NCBI GenBank assembly: GCA_027596035.1
Contig: JADGJA010000302.1
Span: 1-24,839 of the forward strand
Length of the DNA stretch: 24,839 nucleotides
Reading direction: 5' to 3'
Source of the DNA: Thoreauomyces humboldtii
Taxonomy: Eukaryota; Chytridiomycota; Chytridiomycetes; Spizellomycetales; Powellomycetaceae
The notes beneath the pieces were generated by a model. That model had not been told where the DNA came from and did no database searches. It saw nothing but the letters and a program-made list of their open reading frames with translations. Below are positions 9,764 to 21,639 of the stretch, in pieces (the stretch's first letter is position 1; each line of letters begins with the position of its first letter). The translations under genes were made by a program, and so were the position numbers.

Positions 9764-12700
9764 TTACTCTGCCCTCGGTCCACGCACCAAATCCCTTCCT
9801 CCCTTCCCTTCCCAAGCCTTCCTCGCCGTCTCCCTGACGCTCTCACTTCCCGCCGGTCCCGAAGCCCTGACCAACGCAGCGAACTCGCTCTCCTCCCTCT
9901 GCAACAGCACCCACGGCGGATCGAACTCGACCCGTTCCCCATCCCTCATGACCAACACCCTGTCGAACGCAGCGACGCTCTCCAAGCGATGGGCCACGCT
10001 CACGACCGTCGTGTCGGCGAACTCCCTGGCCATGCATCCACGGACGCGAGCGTCAGCGTCCGCGTCCACGGCCGCCGTCGCTTCGTCGAGGATCAGGATC
10101 TTGGGACGGGCGAGGAGCGCGGTGGCGAGACTGAGGAGGGATCGTTGACCCGACGAGAGGTTCGTGCCGCCCGAGGTCACGGCGAGGTCGAGCTTGGAGG
10201 GATCGTCGGACACGTGCGAGTGCAGACCTGTGGTACGGAGGACGGACCAGATCTCGTCGTCCGTGTGCAGGGAGAGTGGGTCCAGGTTCGTGCGGATGGT
10301 TCCTGGTGGTGCGTGGCAACACGGATGAATGCGTGAGCCCCTGGGTTTTTGAGGTTGAAGGTTGGAAGACATGGTTGTGCGCGACGACGTTACCTTCAAA
10401 CAAGATGGGATCCTGCGTGATGATACTCATCCTCCTTCTCAGGCAGTGCAGTCCCATGGCCGAGATGTCCCTCCCGTCGATCGTGATGGTACCGTGCGTG
10501 AACTCCATCATGCGGTAAAGGGCAGCCATGAGGGTGCTCTTCCCCGCACCGCTCCTACCCACCACGCCGATCTTTTCTCCGGGACGAATGGAAAGGGATA
10601 GGTGTTTGATAACGGGATCGTCGGTAGGCCGGTATCGAATCTCAAGGTCCTTGATCTCGATCTCGCCCTGCGATGGCCACGGGTCATCAGAGGCTGGGTC
10701 GTTCGGAAGGGTTCGAGCCGATTCCACAGGCAAAGACTTGGCGTAGTGGTCGAGCCGTTCCACCGAGTTGAAGCTAATGAGGTGGAGGACCACATGTCAG
10801 TTTGCAGATGTTACTTGAAGAGTAAGAAGAACGAAGAAACTGACGAAGCCTCCAACGTCCCCATGTTCCTCAACAGCGAGTTCAACGCCAATCCGAAGTC
10901 CATGGTACTGACCAGACCCAGACCGATGGCGGACGGGGAAACCACCCTCAACCCCGCCAACACCAACAACAGGAACACGACGCAGGAAGCCAAGACGTCC
11001 AACCTGAGTCCCAGCCAAAAGTTGATCGAATTGAGCAACAGGGTCGACATGTTCGTCCGATCCATGCACAGTTCCAGCTGGGTCATGAACTTGTCCTGGG
11101 CTCCGTAGGCCGCAATGGTAGGGATGCCGTTGAAAGTTTCCGAGAGATGAGAGTTGAGTGGACTCCTCATGGTGGATGAGAGTCGTTTGACTTCTCGATA
11201 AGACCGTCGGTAGTATCTGAACAGCAAGCTGGCGGGGACGCCTAGGACGATGATGGCAGGCACCATGTAGTAACTCGAGTAACACATGATGACCAAACTG
11301 TTCAGAACGGTACACAGACTTCCCGAGGTCGTGAGGAGAATGTCTCCCATCTGAAGATCCAGCGACGTGATGTCCGTGGACATCCTGTTCAGAATCCTAC
11401 CCACGGGTTGATCCTGATAGAACGACATGGGAGCGTTTCCGAGTCCGTCGAGGGCGGTTTTGTGAAGACTGACGGCGGCCCTGTAAGCGCAGTAAAAGAT
11501 GGAGAACATCTGGGGAATGGCGAGGACGGCGCCGAGTGTACCGAAGATCGCGTAGATGTTGAAGTATTGCGTGGTGGTCCAATTCCATTGGTCTCCGGAC
11601 CATATGACGAGGAGGATGTTGGTCAAACTTTGTACGCCGACGTAGACGATCATGGCGAGGAAGAGCACTATCGGGACCCAGATCCCAGACACGGTGAAAT
11701 AGGTCCAGAGGATGTGGCTGGAGACGGCGCCTTCACGTCGGTCCTCTTCGACGGCTTCTCCTGCTAGATCTGCGTGAAAGTGTGAAACAGTTAGTGCTTT
11801 CGGAAATAAGAAAAGATACGATGTGAGCACGAACCATCCTCCGAATGCACCTTCTCCAACGCTGCTGACTGGATCGTCTTGGGTTTAGCCGTGATGTCCT
11901 TCTCATCCTCCAACCTATAACTCTTCATCAAGTCAGACAATCGTGACGTTGCGTCGCTTCTCAACGTCGCAAAGTCTCCAGTCTCGACGATGGCGCCATG
12001 GTCCATCACGACCACCAAGTCCGACTTTGCGAGTAGCTGAAGCTGATGAGTGACCATGACGACGGTCCTCTCCTTCATCCGCCCACAGATGGTCTCCTCA
12101 AAGACCTTCTTCCCGACCCTCGCATCGAGCGCCGAGAGTGGATCGTCGAGGAGGAGGACATCGGGGTCGGACGCCCATGCTCGGGCAAGGGCGACGCGGG
12201 CGCGTTGACCACCTGATAGCGTCATCCCCTTCTCCCCGATCCATGTCCCGACGCCGAGGGGAAACGCGTCGATGTCCTTCTCCAGACATGCGGCTTCGAG
12301 TGCGTCTTGAAGACGCGTGCTGCTGACGTTGGAGTCGAGGGTGGTCTTCGAGCTTTTGGTGTCGAAGAGACCGATGATGTTCTGCGCGATCGTTCCCGTC
12401 GTGACGTAGGGCTCCTGCGCGCAGTAGGCGACCGAGCCGTAGAGGATTGCATGACCGCCCGTTTTTCGGACCTCGCCGAGGAGCGATGTGAGTAACGTCG
12501 ACTTGCCACTGGAAAGCCCAAACAACGTGTGAGCAATGGTTGAAAGAAAAGAGATGAACAGAGTAAGCCGCAAACGACAAATTGCGTTACCTGCCGACCG
12601 CTCCGACGACACAGACGAGTTGTCCCTTCTTGACGGAAAGAGACAGATTCTTGAGCGAGAAAGCTTGCGTCTGCACCATCTCCATCTCCTGGCCTCGTTC

Positions 12701-14044
12701 CTTCTGCTCAGTAGCTGCCTCGGCTCCAGGCGTCTCGTATGCAAACGACGCGTCTTGCAGCAAGACGACAGCTTCCGCATCGACGGAAGCGGGCTGACGA
12801 GTGGTGACCTCGTTGGGATCCAGTTCATCGGCATACATGAACTTGGTCAGTCTCCCGTAACTGACGAGGAAGGCCATGACGCCCTGCAGGTTCTCAGGCA
12901 AGTCGGCGGAGGGTGAGATGAGGGCTCCGAGCAGACCCAAGATCGTGAACACGCTTCCGGGAGCCACGGCTCCACCGAGCTTCGAGTAAGCGATGATGGT
13001 TAACACGGGGAGACTTCCGCTCTGGAAGAGAATGAGGATCATGATGAGGCTGAAGGAAAACATGATCCTTCGGAGAGCCTTCAACTGCTTCTCCCTTTCG
13101 ACGTTGATGATGTCCAGATGACGGTCCTCCATTCCCTTGTACTTGATGCTCTGAATGCCGCGAAGGAACTCTCTGAGGGTTCGAGTCCTCGAATCCAAGG
13201 CCTGCATGTAACGTCCCTGCGCAGCACCATACAGGGGCATGACGGCGCCGATCAACGCCGCGATGCCAACATAGATTCCAGCGGTGACCCAGGTCGTGAC
13301 GCCCAGGACCTTGGCGAGGAAGTAGAGGGCGACGGCGACCTGGACGGACCCGCCCACCAGGTCGATCCCGCAGACGAAGACGGCCTGACATGCGGGGACG
13401 TCCACGTCGATCAGACTGTTGATGTGACCCGGCGTGAACTCTGCGCGAGCTCGAGGGGACAGGAGGAGGGTCTTCCTGTAGACTCCGCCGATGGCGATGC
13501 TGCGGACGCCCATGGTGATGACGACGTCTAGGGAATGGTAGGTGTAGAGACAGACGCTCCAGACCAGCTGGAGACATGCGTAGATTGCAGCGTAGACGAA
13601 CGCTTTCTTGATGATGCGGTCGGGACTGTCGAGTGCGGCGACGACGTTGTCGATCTGGGTGGGGAGGAGAATCGAGACGGCGACCGTGATGCCTTGGAGG
13701 ATGCATGATGCGATGAAGAGGAGGTGGTACTCCCTGACGAATGGTTCCATCAACGAGGGCTTCGCCGAACCGTCGGAGCGATGCTGTCGTAGCTTGTCCC
13801 AGAAAGGCTCCAATACGTCCGCCGACGCGACCGACTTTTGACTGGTTAGGAGGGCGGGTAGATCGTTCTCCTGGAGCGTCTTTCTGAATCCGGTTTTGAG
13901 CAGGGGGTCGATCCACGCGAGGGAGACGAAGGACCAGATGCCTCGGGTTGAAACGGAAGCCTGGTCGTTGTCTTGCGAGTGACTTGGTTTTGCGTCGAGG
14001 GCATCATGCCCAAGGACCGGCGACGATGCCGAGACTGGGTTCAT
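9764..14044 (-). CDS. Full-size ABCC (MRP-type) ABC transporter without TMD0, five exons
   Basis: ATP-driven exporter of the multidrug-resistance-protein (ABCC) class, in plasma or vacuolar membrane; substrates cannot be told. Exons on the minus strand: 14044-12591, 12508-11835, 11769-10845, 10773-10394 and 10302-9764, giving 1323 aa in consistent phase. Order TMD1-NBD1-TMD2-NBD2. The N terminus reaches the SLAWIDPLLKTGF linker quickly, so there is no TMD0. NBD1: Walker A GAVGSGKST (about 480-488, split by intron 1), signature LSGGQ (582-586), Walker B LLLDD (603-607), H-loop His 639; Asp replaces the catalytic Glu, as usual in ABCC NBD1. NBD2: Walker A GRSGAGKST (1090-1098), signature LSSGQ (1193-1197), Walker B LILDE with Glu 1218, His 1248. 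One competent and one degenerate ATP site is therefore expected. The start MNPVSASS is chosen because upstream in-frame sequence is not family-like. Intron 3 uses a GTCAGT donor. Confidence 0.93.
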
Positions 14045-15805
14045 CGGGAAAGGATCAGCTGCCACAGGGGATGACTGGAATGCCGAGGATGATGCGAGGG
14101 GAACCGAGTCCACGACGGCATTTTGACATGTTCGCGGGCGCGGGGATAATGGTGAGAGACGAGAGATCCACCAGAGGAAATGTATCGCCGCCCGCACCAA
14201 CACGAAGTACCGGGGCGGGGGCGGCGGCCGTTGTTTGTCTTTGCCGATCGCAGCCCCCGGACGGATGCTGTATCGATACAACACAAAAGAAAAAAAGAAG
14301 AAATCCCTCTTGTTTTTCCAGACCTTTGCAGTTCGCACCGGCAGATCAACGTCTGTCCAAAGGGGGTGGTGTCTCTGGTGATATGGCAGAGGGAAGCAGC
14401 GGTGGGGGGGGGGGGGTCTTGCGTGATTGACTGATTCCGGTCCAGTGGGTTCCCAACGACCCCCAAGCTGTTCGTTCGTCGTTCCGTCGTGCATTTCTCC
14501 AGCCACCTGCTCGTCCAGGACGGCCGTTTTTGTTGATGATCGCTGCTGCCCCTTGATGAAAGCCCGAAAAAGAGAGCGCGGTAATATCAGACTGTACAGA
14601 CTACTCACTGCTTGCTATTGCCGATCGTGGGCTTCCTCCCCTCCTACTCCCAGGCGGTGACTCGGACCTTCACTCTTTGGCACGGGAAAGGGGCCTCACT
14701 TTGCGTGACCATGCAGTCTCAACAGTCTGGCAAAGAAGCTCAGGAAGGTTCCCAAGATGACGCTTCCGCTCTCCTTCCTGTCAGACCTCGGCAAAGGAGG
14801 CGGCCGCATCCCTTGGTTCCTCCTCGCCTCCCACGCAGAGCGAAAACCCCCCACGAGCCCATGTTCATGCCCGTGCCCATCCGAAATCAACAACAGTCGC
14901 AGTAGCAACAGCGACAGTAGTTCCAGCGGAGTGGATTCAGGGCGAGGATTCAGAGTCAAGCAGTAAGCGAACCGAGTACCTTGAGCTGAAATTGCAAAAG
15001 GACACCACTGACCTTCTGTCGCGACTGGAGCGAGGAACTTCATCACCAATGTACTGGGGCCAAAGTCTTCTTGGCGATCATCAATCCACCCGCCGCCCGA
15101 CCCGAGCTCCCGCGTACCTGCCGGCAGTTTATCTCAGAGCAGCTCCGTCGCCCAAAATGGGGCAGTGAACGAGGCTAGGGACGGCATGGTTAGGTCTCTG
15201 ACTCGGAATCACCGCAGATGACCATGTACACCCACTCTCGGATTTCGATCAATCCCACATCTTGTTTGCAATGGATATGCTTTGAGTTTTGGAGGTCTTG
15301 TTTGCAAACCACCCCCCGATACATCTCATCTTAGAAGGTGCCATGAATCGGCTACGTTCTCTTGGGATTTGTGCATCCACAAGGGATGGTGGGTGTGGAG
15401 GATCCTTGACATCTCTTGGAGGCAAAGGAGGGCGTCCCTTTGGTTCAATCCGCCCACTCGTCGGACCAGACCGTCATGCGCAAGAGTGGCAACGACGACG
15501 AGCTCAACGTCCATTTCGTCTGTCTGTCGGAATGGCCTTGCGCCGAAGTTTGCGGTGATGCGCCACGCCATCGTTGATTACCGTTCCTCGACCTTATCCC
15601 CTGCATCCCCCTTGACCATAACCTTGACATCCATCGAGAAACGTTCGCCCTCCTCCCTCCTCCCTCCTCCCTTGCCGAAAGCCATCCCTGCAGATCAGCA
15701 ATCCCTTCCGTTCCGTCTGGAGATACCTCGGATACTCACGCGTCTGCAGGCAGTATCCTTCGACTCTTTGCCCTCATTCCGCCAAACCTTCCCTCCTGGG
15801 CAACA
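14045..15805. other. Divergent promoter region between ABCC transporter and ORM, no gene recognised
   Basis: About 1.76 kb separate two divergently transcribed genes. It contains a 13-G run near 14404-14416 and several open frames on both strands (for example + 14612-14905, - 14696-15049), none with recognisable domains. A long + frame from 15282 runs through the ORM exons and introns out of the ORM frame and is not believed. The repeated ccctcctccctcctccct tract at about 15649-15672 is a plausible leader or promoter pyrimidine tract for ORM. Confidence 0.5.
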
Positions 15806-16635
15806 ATGGACAACTCGGTCTCACAAACGAACCCAAACAGTACCTGGGTCAACCTCAGAGGTCAGCATCTCGGTCCTCCTATCTGCGTCTGTTCCCCCTT
15901 CTCCCTCCTGCCATTTTCCGGGGAATCGCAAAGGAAGCGTGCGGAACGGGCGCATGCTTTTACTTGCTCAAAGTCCATCCTTTCGCGCTTTGCAAATACT
16001 CACCCTCGAGCTCCTTCTGTCCTCTTCGATTCGCGCAGGATCTTGGCTCACGAACCTGCTGGTCATGGTGGTGATACGGCTTGGAATGGCCATCGTACCT
16101 GGAATCTCGACGGAAGCTTCGTGGACGTTGACCAACCTCACGTACAACGCGGTGCGTCCTTGTCTTTTTAAGACCCTTGACCTTCCCTTGCATTCAAAGG
16201 GCTCCCTTTGCTCATGTTTTTGTTTCCTTCTAGTCGACGTTCATCATGTTCCACTGGGTGACAGGGATCCCCTTCGACCTCAACCAGAACGAGTACGAAG
16301 GATTGACCCTCTGGGAGCAGATCGACAACGGGGAGCAGTTCACGCCGACGAAAAAGTATTTCACTGCGTTGCCCATCGGACTGTAAGGACACGCAAAAAC
16401 GACAGACCGAGGGATCAGTTCGATCGGTGTGGATTTCGTCTGACTCTCTCTCTCTCTCTCTCTCTCTTTTACCTTTTTTCTCCAATCCAGATTTCTGATC
16501 AGCACGCATTACACGCACTACGACGTACCAACCTTCATAGTCAACCTCACGTCCCTTCTGGTGGTACTCGTCGCGAAACTACCAGCCATGCACAAGGTTC
16601 GCATCTTTGGTATCAACAAGTCTTATGCGGACTGA
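15806..16635 (+). CDS. ORM1: ORM/ORMDL family regulator of serine palmitoyltransferase, four exons
   Basis: ER membrane protein that binds and restrains serine palmitoyltransferase, the first step of sphingolipid synthesis. Exons 15806-15860, 16039-16151, 16234-16382 and 16491-16635 join in phase to 153 aa, the size of animal ORMDLs. Family hallmarks: NPNSTWVNLRG at the N terminus, STEASWTLTNLTYNA, FHWVTGIPFD, LTLWEQIDNGEQFT, the hydrophobic STHYTHYDVPTFIVNLTSLL, and the C-terminal AKLPAMHKVRIFGINK. Four hydrophobic segments are expected. It lacks the long Ser-rich N-terminal tail through which yeast Orm1/2 are controlled by phosphorylation, leaving only SVSQT ahead of NPNSTW. The symbol is by family; orthology to one yeast paralogue is not implied. 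It is convergent with RPC4, 384 bp away. Confidence 0.95.
16444..16467 (+). repeat. CT dinucleotide microsatellite inside ORM intron 3
   Basis: A (ct)n run of about 12 units lies in the 108-nt intron 16383-16490, just upstream of a T-rich stretch and the ccaatccag acceptor, so it extends the polypyrimidine tract. Confidence 0.85.
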
Positions 16636-17019
16636 GAATCATTCCCTTCTCTCCATCATCGACTCGAGAAGAGGTCAACGGTTCTCACCCCTCCGTTCCC
16701 GTCTTGTCCCGTCACCTTCGACTCGCACTCGAAACCGACATTTCCCCCATCGCATCCCTCGTCTCCTCCTCCTCTCATTCGTTCTTTCCTTTTAGTCACG
16801 TTGTTTTTTTCGCCTTCACCTTTTTTTTTTTACATCATATTCCCCCCCTTCTGGCATCCCTGCTGCCGCTTCTCGAATGACTTTCACCGGAATCCCGTAA
16901 CCACAAGGCCATTCGTGTGAGCAGAAGGATCCTCGGTATTCTCGTATATATGAAGGATGGAAAGGAAAAACATGTGAATGGGGTGAGCGGAAGCGTTGGG
17001 AAGTGCGTATCCCTAACGT
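16636..17019. other. Convergent 3' region between ORM and RPC4
   Basis: Both flanking genes end here. T-rich runs on the + strand (about 16804-16830) and CT-rich sequence are seen. No coding sequence is supported. Confidence 0.6.
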
Positions 17020-18721
17020 TCATCGCGAAGGAGATGGAACGTTGACCTCTCTCAGGAGGGACTCCACGTCAGGTACGCAGACGTAGCGTTCCGCGACGTT
17101 TCCGAGTATGTAAGCAGCTCCCTGCTTGTCGTCGACGGACACGATGTTCTGAAGGAACGCCGGTCTCGGTCCCTTGGAGACCTGTGATTTTCGGAAAAAG
17201 GCGTATGTCAGCCATGTTTGCAAAAGACCATGAATCCTGGGGGATCAAAGAATTTTTTTTTTTTTTGCCATACCTCGAAGGTCAGATCCCCCATCTTCAA
17301 CTTCATCTTCCCGTTCTTGTAGACGACGAGTTGACCCACCCTTCCCTCGGGTCCGTCCCGCTCCCTCTTCTCCTCGGCCTCCTTCTCCGCCTTGATCTTG
17401 GCCTCCTTTGCCGCCTCCTTGGCCCTCTGGGCCCTCGCTCCCGTCCCTGACTGGACGATGGGTATAATCTCGAGGTCGTCGAGGTCCACGACGGGAGCGT
17501 CGAACTTGGGGAGCACGGATGGGAACTGGAAGAAGAGCAACGGTTCGCTTTCCTGCTGCATGTTGTCTGCTTGGAGGTACACGGAACGGTCGTCATGTCC
17601 GAAGGTGATGGAATGTCCGTCCATGGCGTCGGTCAGGTCGGCGAGCTCCTTGACTTCGGCCTCCAGAGCCTCCAGTTCGGGGTCCACCATCTCCGTCGTG
17701 GTCTCTCCATCGTCGATGTGGTCGTCTTCCGCGTCCACCAGGGTCCCGTCCTCTAGTTTGACCTGGACCTTGACCTTGGTCTTGACTTTCGCTGCGTTGG
17801 CTGTCCGCGCGGCTTCGACCTGTTCCCTCTTGACTTTGAGCTCCCGAAGCCTGAGCTCCTTCTTGACGTGGATGGCTCCTCCGACCGACACGGGTGACCA
17901 TTGATCGTCGGGATCGAACGTGGCGTCGACCTCCTGGACCTTCTTGTCCGAGGCGGACCTCTGATGGGATATCTCGGTTCGCCCGAGGTTGGCTTCCGGA
18001 GCAAAAGAACGACCGGGGACGGAGATGATCGTGCGCGCGGCGGGTCCCAGGGCAAAGGGACCTGAGGCTGTCAGTTCCGGTGCGCCTCTACCTCCTGGAA
18101 CAAAACCCCCACGAAGTGGTGTGAGTGACAAAACGCAGGAGCGAGCGGACAGAAAAGTACGGAGCGGCAAACTTACGTCCTCGCGCTCCTCGTCCACGAC
18201 CCCGTCCTCGTCCTCTTTCCCCCTCGGTCCTTCCCCATCGGTCCTGCGCCGGTTCCGGTACGGCTACTCTGGAGTGCCCATCGAAACGCAAGACCACGTC
18301 AACAAAGGAACACCTTCACGAACGGAAAAAAGGCGCTCCCTCCTTTCCGCACTCACGGTTCAACCTTCCGCCTCCTGGTCGGGATGGTAGGAGTGAACTT
18401 TGAAGGCTTCAATGATCCCAAGCGACCGGCCGGCGCTCCCACCCCGCCTGAAGCCGGCAAGGTCGTGCCTAGTTGACGCTGGGAGTCTGACCGTGGCGGT
18501 ACGTGTGCTGAAGACGAAGATGAGGAAGATGCTGCTGCTGCTGCTGGTGGTGGTGGTGGTGGGTCGACGATTGGTTGTGCTGCTGGTGGTGGTGGTTGTT
18601 GTCCTTCTGGGGTGGAAACGTCCATGTCGGTCGGAGCGTCCCCTGCCCCTTCTCCTTCTTGCTCTGCGGCTGCCCTTCGTGCTGCCGCGCCGCGAGGTAC
18701 CAGTTTCCTTCGACCTGTCAT
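17020..18721 (-). CDS. RPC53: RNA polymerase III subunit RPC4 (Rpc53/POLR3D), four exons
   Basis: Pol III subunit that pairs with Rpc37 and functions in initiation, termination and reinitiation; nuclear. Exons on the minus strand: 18721-18357, 18268-18177, 18094-17274 and 17181-17020, giving 479 aa in consistent phase. The family signature LGSLKPSKFTPTIPTRRRK is at about 101-119. The 92-nt exon 2 adds an Arg-Gly repeat (GERGRGRGRGRGARG), a nucleic-acid-binding type of tail also seen in other RPC4 proteins. Residues about 157-300 are charged, with a Lys/Glu helix. The C-terminal RPC4 domain includes LLFFQFPSVLP, GRVGQLVVYKNGKMKLKMGD, LTFEVSKGPRPAFLQNIVSV and GNVAERYVCVPDVESLL. The N terminus has Pro, Ala and Ser homopolymers (residues 41-71). 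The start MTGRRKLVPRG is chosen over an in-frame upstream extension because the basic start is typical. Confidence 0.93.
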
Positions 18722-20502
18722 CGTGAAGGGATCGGCTATGTGGGTGGCGTTGAAGTAGGGGGGTGAGGTGCCTGTCTCTTGCGTGGGAATCAGGCCATTC
18801 GGAATCGAGAGATCACTTTGTGGATTGCCAAAAACAAAACCGGGGGGGCGGCCAGCGAAAGAGCACGTCCGAAACCCAACCCACAGAGACCCACACAACC
18901 AGCCACGACATGCACGAAAGATGAGACCGCAGCTCCACTTTCATCTTGGATCCCCATCAGGACGTCCAATGTGTACCTCAACGGAACAGCGCGGTCAACC
19001 TGAATGAGAAGCACCGAACAGGAGGTATCCGCGACACCCAGTGGAGGACTTGCGCTTTACAGTGTACGCCCACCGTACCTCGCGTCAAGATCTGTCTCAC
19101 AACTTTCAGCAGTCCTACCAATCAACGGGAAATATCATCAAACGCATTCCTGACTCAATATAATGGGTCGCCATCGGGATCGCCGGTTACTCGATGATTA
19201 GCGAATCCCGTAACTACGACAATGCCGTGACAACACTGATGCCCCTTCGTGCGCAGCATGGAGCCCGACCGCTAACCTCCGGCCGACAAGCCAGCCGAGG
19301 TCACGACCTGCACCAAACAGAAGATTTAAAAAGACGATCGAGCGCTTCGGCAGTTCCTGGTTTAGGTCGCAACTCGTCATCGCTGCATTCGGTTGGATCT
19401 GTGAGATGTAAGAAGTTCGCGTCGACTTTATCACCGTGATCACCACGCAAGGCGATATGGCAATATCAAAGAAACTGCAGAAACCAAGCACAAGCAGCCC
19501 AACCACCGACCGTCCCTGCGGCAAACCGACCGTCCCAAGATCTCCTCCGCGGCAAATCCATTCCGACCCCCTCGCTACGTCGCCGCGATGAAGACACTCC
19601 ACGCGATACACTCGCTATGTGCTTTAGACCTGCGCTGACAAGAGCCTCTTCACCGCCAACTCCCTGAATGCTACCGACACTTTGAAGCTTGCATTCAACC
19701 ATATGCTGGAATGCAAACACATGACAGCCTCGATCTGAAGATCGAACGAAAGGTCACGGATTCGAAATCGCAGTCGAACAATACCCGTTGACCTTGAAGC
19801 TAAAACCGGACGGGACTGCCATGATTATCGACGAATTGTTACCGTAATGGCACGGACATCATGGATATGCTGCTGTTTTGAGGTTTTGAGGATTCGTCAA
19901 TGTCAGATCCATCACGGGTCCAACAAGAACAGGGTCTGTCACTTATCACTTCATACGACGTGATCTTCCGAGTAGAAGGAAGACGTTAAGGTTACCCATA
20001 GACCGTTGTTGTCGAAGATGGCACCATGTTGTGCTGAACGAAGCACAAACAGCCAAGAAGAACTGCAATGCTACAAAGACTCGGGTCCCTCCCCAAACGG
20101 AAATCGCTCGGCTTCGTAGGCTGATCTTGCCCTATTTCAGTCTTGTTCGCCTGCTTTCAACTTCCGCGGGATCGTAGTCCGAACTAATACCCCGGAACTC
20201 TCCTTGATGGGTATTGACTTAATAGAGGTTTGTCCGATGCCAATACCCATCAAGTGACTGACCAGCATCCGATTACGTGATTCTTTGGGAATGCTCTTGT
20301 CTAGCAATGAAAGTTCCTCCACGCCGATTCCGTGACTCACTCGCAGCGTACAAGTCAGTCGGGACCCTTGAGGATTCGCAAGCTGCTTTAGCCAGGTACA
20401 CCCAAGTGATCGCTTCTAGTCACAATTAAGCGTGACGCTGCCCTGGACCGTATCCGTGGGTATCCCCGGCCGGCTACCATCAGTTTCGTGGAGAGGTTGC
20501 CC
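18722..20502. other. RPC4 upstream region and gene-poor stretch, no gene recognised
   Basis: Roughly 1.8 kb in which no open frame gives a recognisable product. The first few hundred bases are presumably the RPC4 promoter. The sequence then becomes less GC-rich than the gene block, with short direct repeats (accgaccgtccc at about 19505 and 19526) and the hairpin listed separately. It leads into the island of broken genes and may be decayed mobile DNA. Confidence 0.45.
20203..20254. repeat. Perfect 14-bp inverted repeat with 24-nt loop
   Basis: cttgatgggtattg at 20203-20216 is the exact reverse complement of caatacccatcaag at 20241-20254. The arms could form a hairpin, or be paired termini of a tiny element, or a protein-binding palindrome. 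It lies about 250 bp upstream of the virus-type pseudogene. Confidence 0.8.
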
Positions 20503-21366
20503 ATGCAAAGCGCTCCTTCAGTTGCGGTCGAGAATTCCGCGTCGTCCTCGAGCAGCGAACTTCCTGACCCTACGGAGCAACTGCAGGACCTGCCGCTTGG
20601 CGACGACGACAACCTTGCCAGCGGTTCACCTCCGCCACTGGTGCTACTCGAAGACTCCTGCAAATTCAAAGACCCCGAGGGAAACGTTATCGAAGTCGAA
20701 ATGTGTGGCGAGCGTTGCTGGGATGGTTTCTACATCTTCACTCCCGACGTTGCGACCAAACTGCTGGGCCAGTCGCCAAAGAGGACACGTGATACGCTCA
20801 AGCATCCAAATTCGCAATTCATCCCGAGATGCACTTCCGCACGCTTCCTCGAGCGGAGGGAAAGCCAATGGTCTACCTGACTTGGCTCGGACTTATTGCT
20901 ATCTTGTTCCGGTCGCGTGCGCCTAACGCTCAATACTACTGCCAACAAGCTGCGAACCTGCTTTACGTAGTCCAGATGGGAAGCGAAGAAGAGAAATCCG
21001 ATGTCATTTCCGAATTGTTCGGTCTCCCCGCTGTTCGAAATGTCATGAGGCAATTCAGTCCCGCCAACGTCACCGCTGTCTACCTGCTCACGATTGGCAC
21101 GATTGGGAACCTTCGGCACACCATGAACATTACCAATTTCAATTTGGCTGATGACCTGATGACATGGTGATGTAAAGTATGGTCAAACCACCAACCTCGC
21201 TCAAAGGCTCGATCAGCACCATTCTTTCTTCGGCGGCATATGCGGCGCTGCACCTTAATTCAAGAGATGCGTACTCATCGACGACAAGGATGAGCTCCTC
21301 GCCTGCGAGACGTACCTCGGCGATTTTCTTCGCATACGCGGCGGTTTGTCTCTTCAGAGGCTTTGA
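20503..21366 (+). pseudogene. Giant-virus-type MSV199 + T5orf172 (GIY-YIG-like) protein, frameshifted
   Basis: The first open segment (ATG 20503 to about 20822) has an acidic/Ser-rich start and then an MSV199-like stretch (CKFKDPEGNVIEVEM, FYIFTPDVATKLLG). A one-base shift near 20820 moves the reading to a second frame with VYLTWLGLIAILFRSR, VVQMGSEEEKSDVI and VYLLTIGTIGNLRHTMNI. Near 21160 the frame shifts again to KYGQTTNLAQRLDQHH, the GIY-YIG-like T5orf172 core, then an in-frame taa at 21256-21258, further similarity (LIDDKDELLACETYL) and a tga at 21364-21366. This domain order and these motifs are known to me from nucleocytoplasmic large DNA viruses. The original role (DNA-binding plus possible nuclease) is inferred. 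At least two shifts and two stops argue for a dead gene. Confidence 0.65.
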
Positions 21367-21639
21367 CAGGCCAAAGCGTGTGATCTCTTCCACGCTTCAC
21401 TCGCGCGCACTCTCAGCATCTTCGCTACATGTTATCAGAAAGACGTCAGCACGCCGCGGGAAATCGCTCCTCGTGCTGTTGATCATCGCGGCGATGATTA
21501 TGATAAAAATGTCCACAACTTTAATCACAAGGGTTGGAGAGCGTGGCATCATCGAAGCTTGAGTCTGCTTTTGAACGGGGTCTTTCGAGTGTGGTTCTAG
21601 CCTTTTCCTTCTCCCTAGCTTCTTATTCTCTCGACTACT

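Noticed and set aside
14045..14608. 188-codon N-terminal extension of the ABCC transporter
   Set aside because: It is Pro/Arg-rich with no membrane-domain pattern; family-like sequence starts after MNPVSASS.
14696..15049. Minus-strand 117-aa frame in the ABCC-ORM spacer
   Set aside because: No recognisable motif and simple Ser/Leu runs; not enough evidence for a gene.
15282..16880. 532-codon open frame on the + strand, the longest around ORM
   Set aside because: It runs through ORM exons and introns in a different frame, is low-complexity Ser/Arg/Leu-rich and resembles nothing. The four-exon ORM model explains the region.
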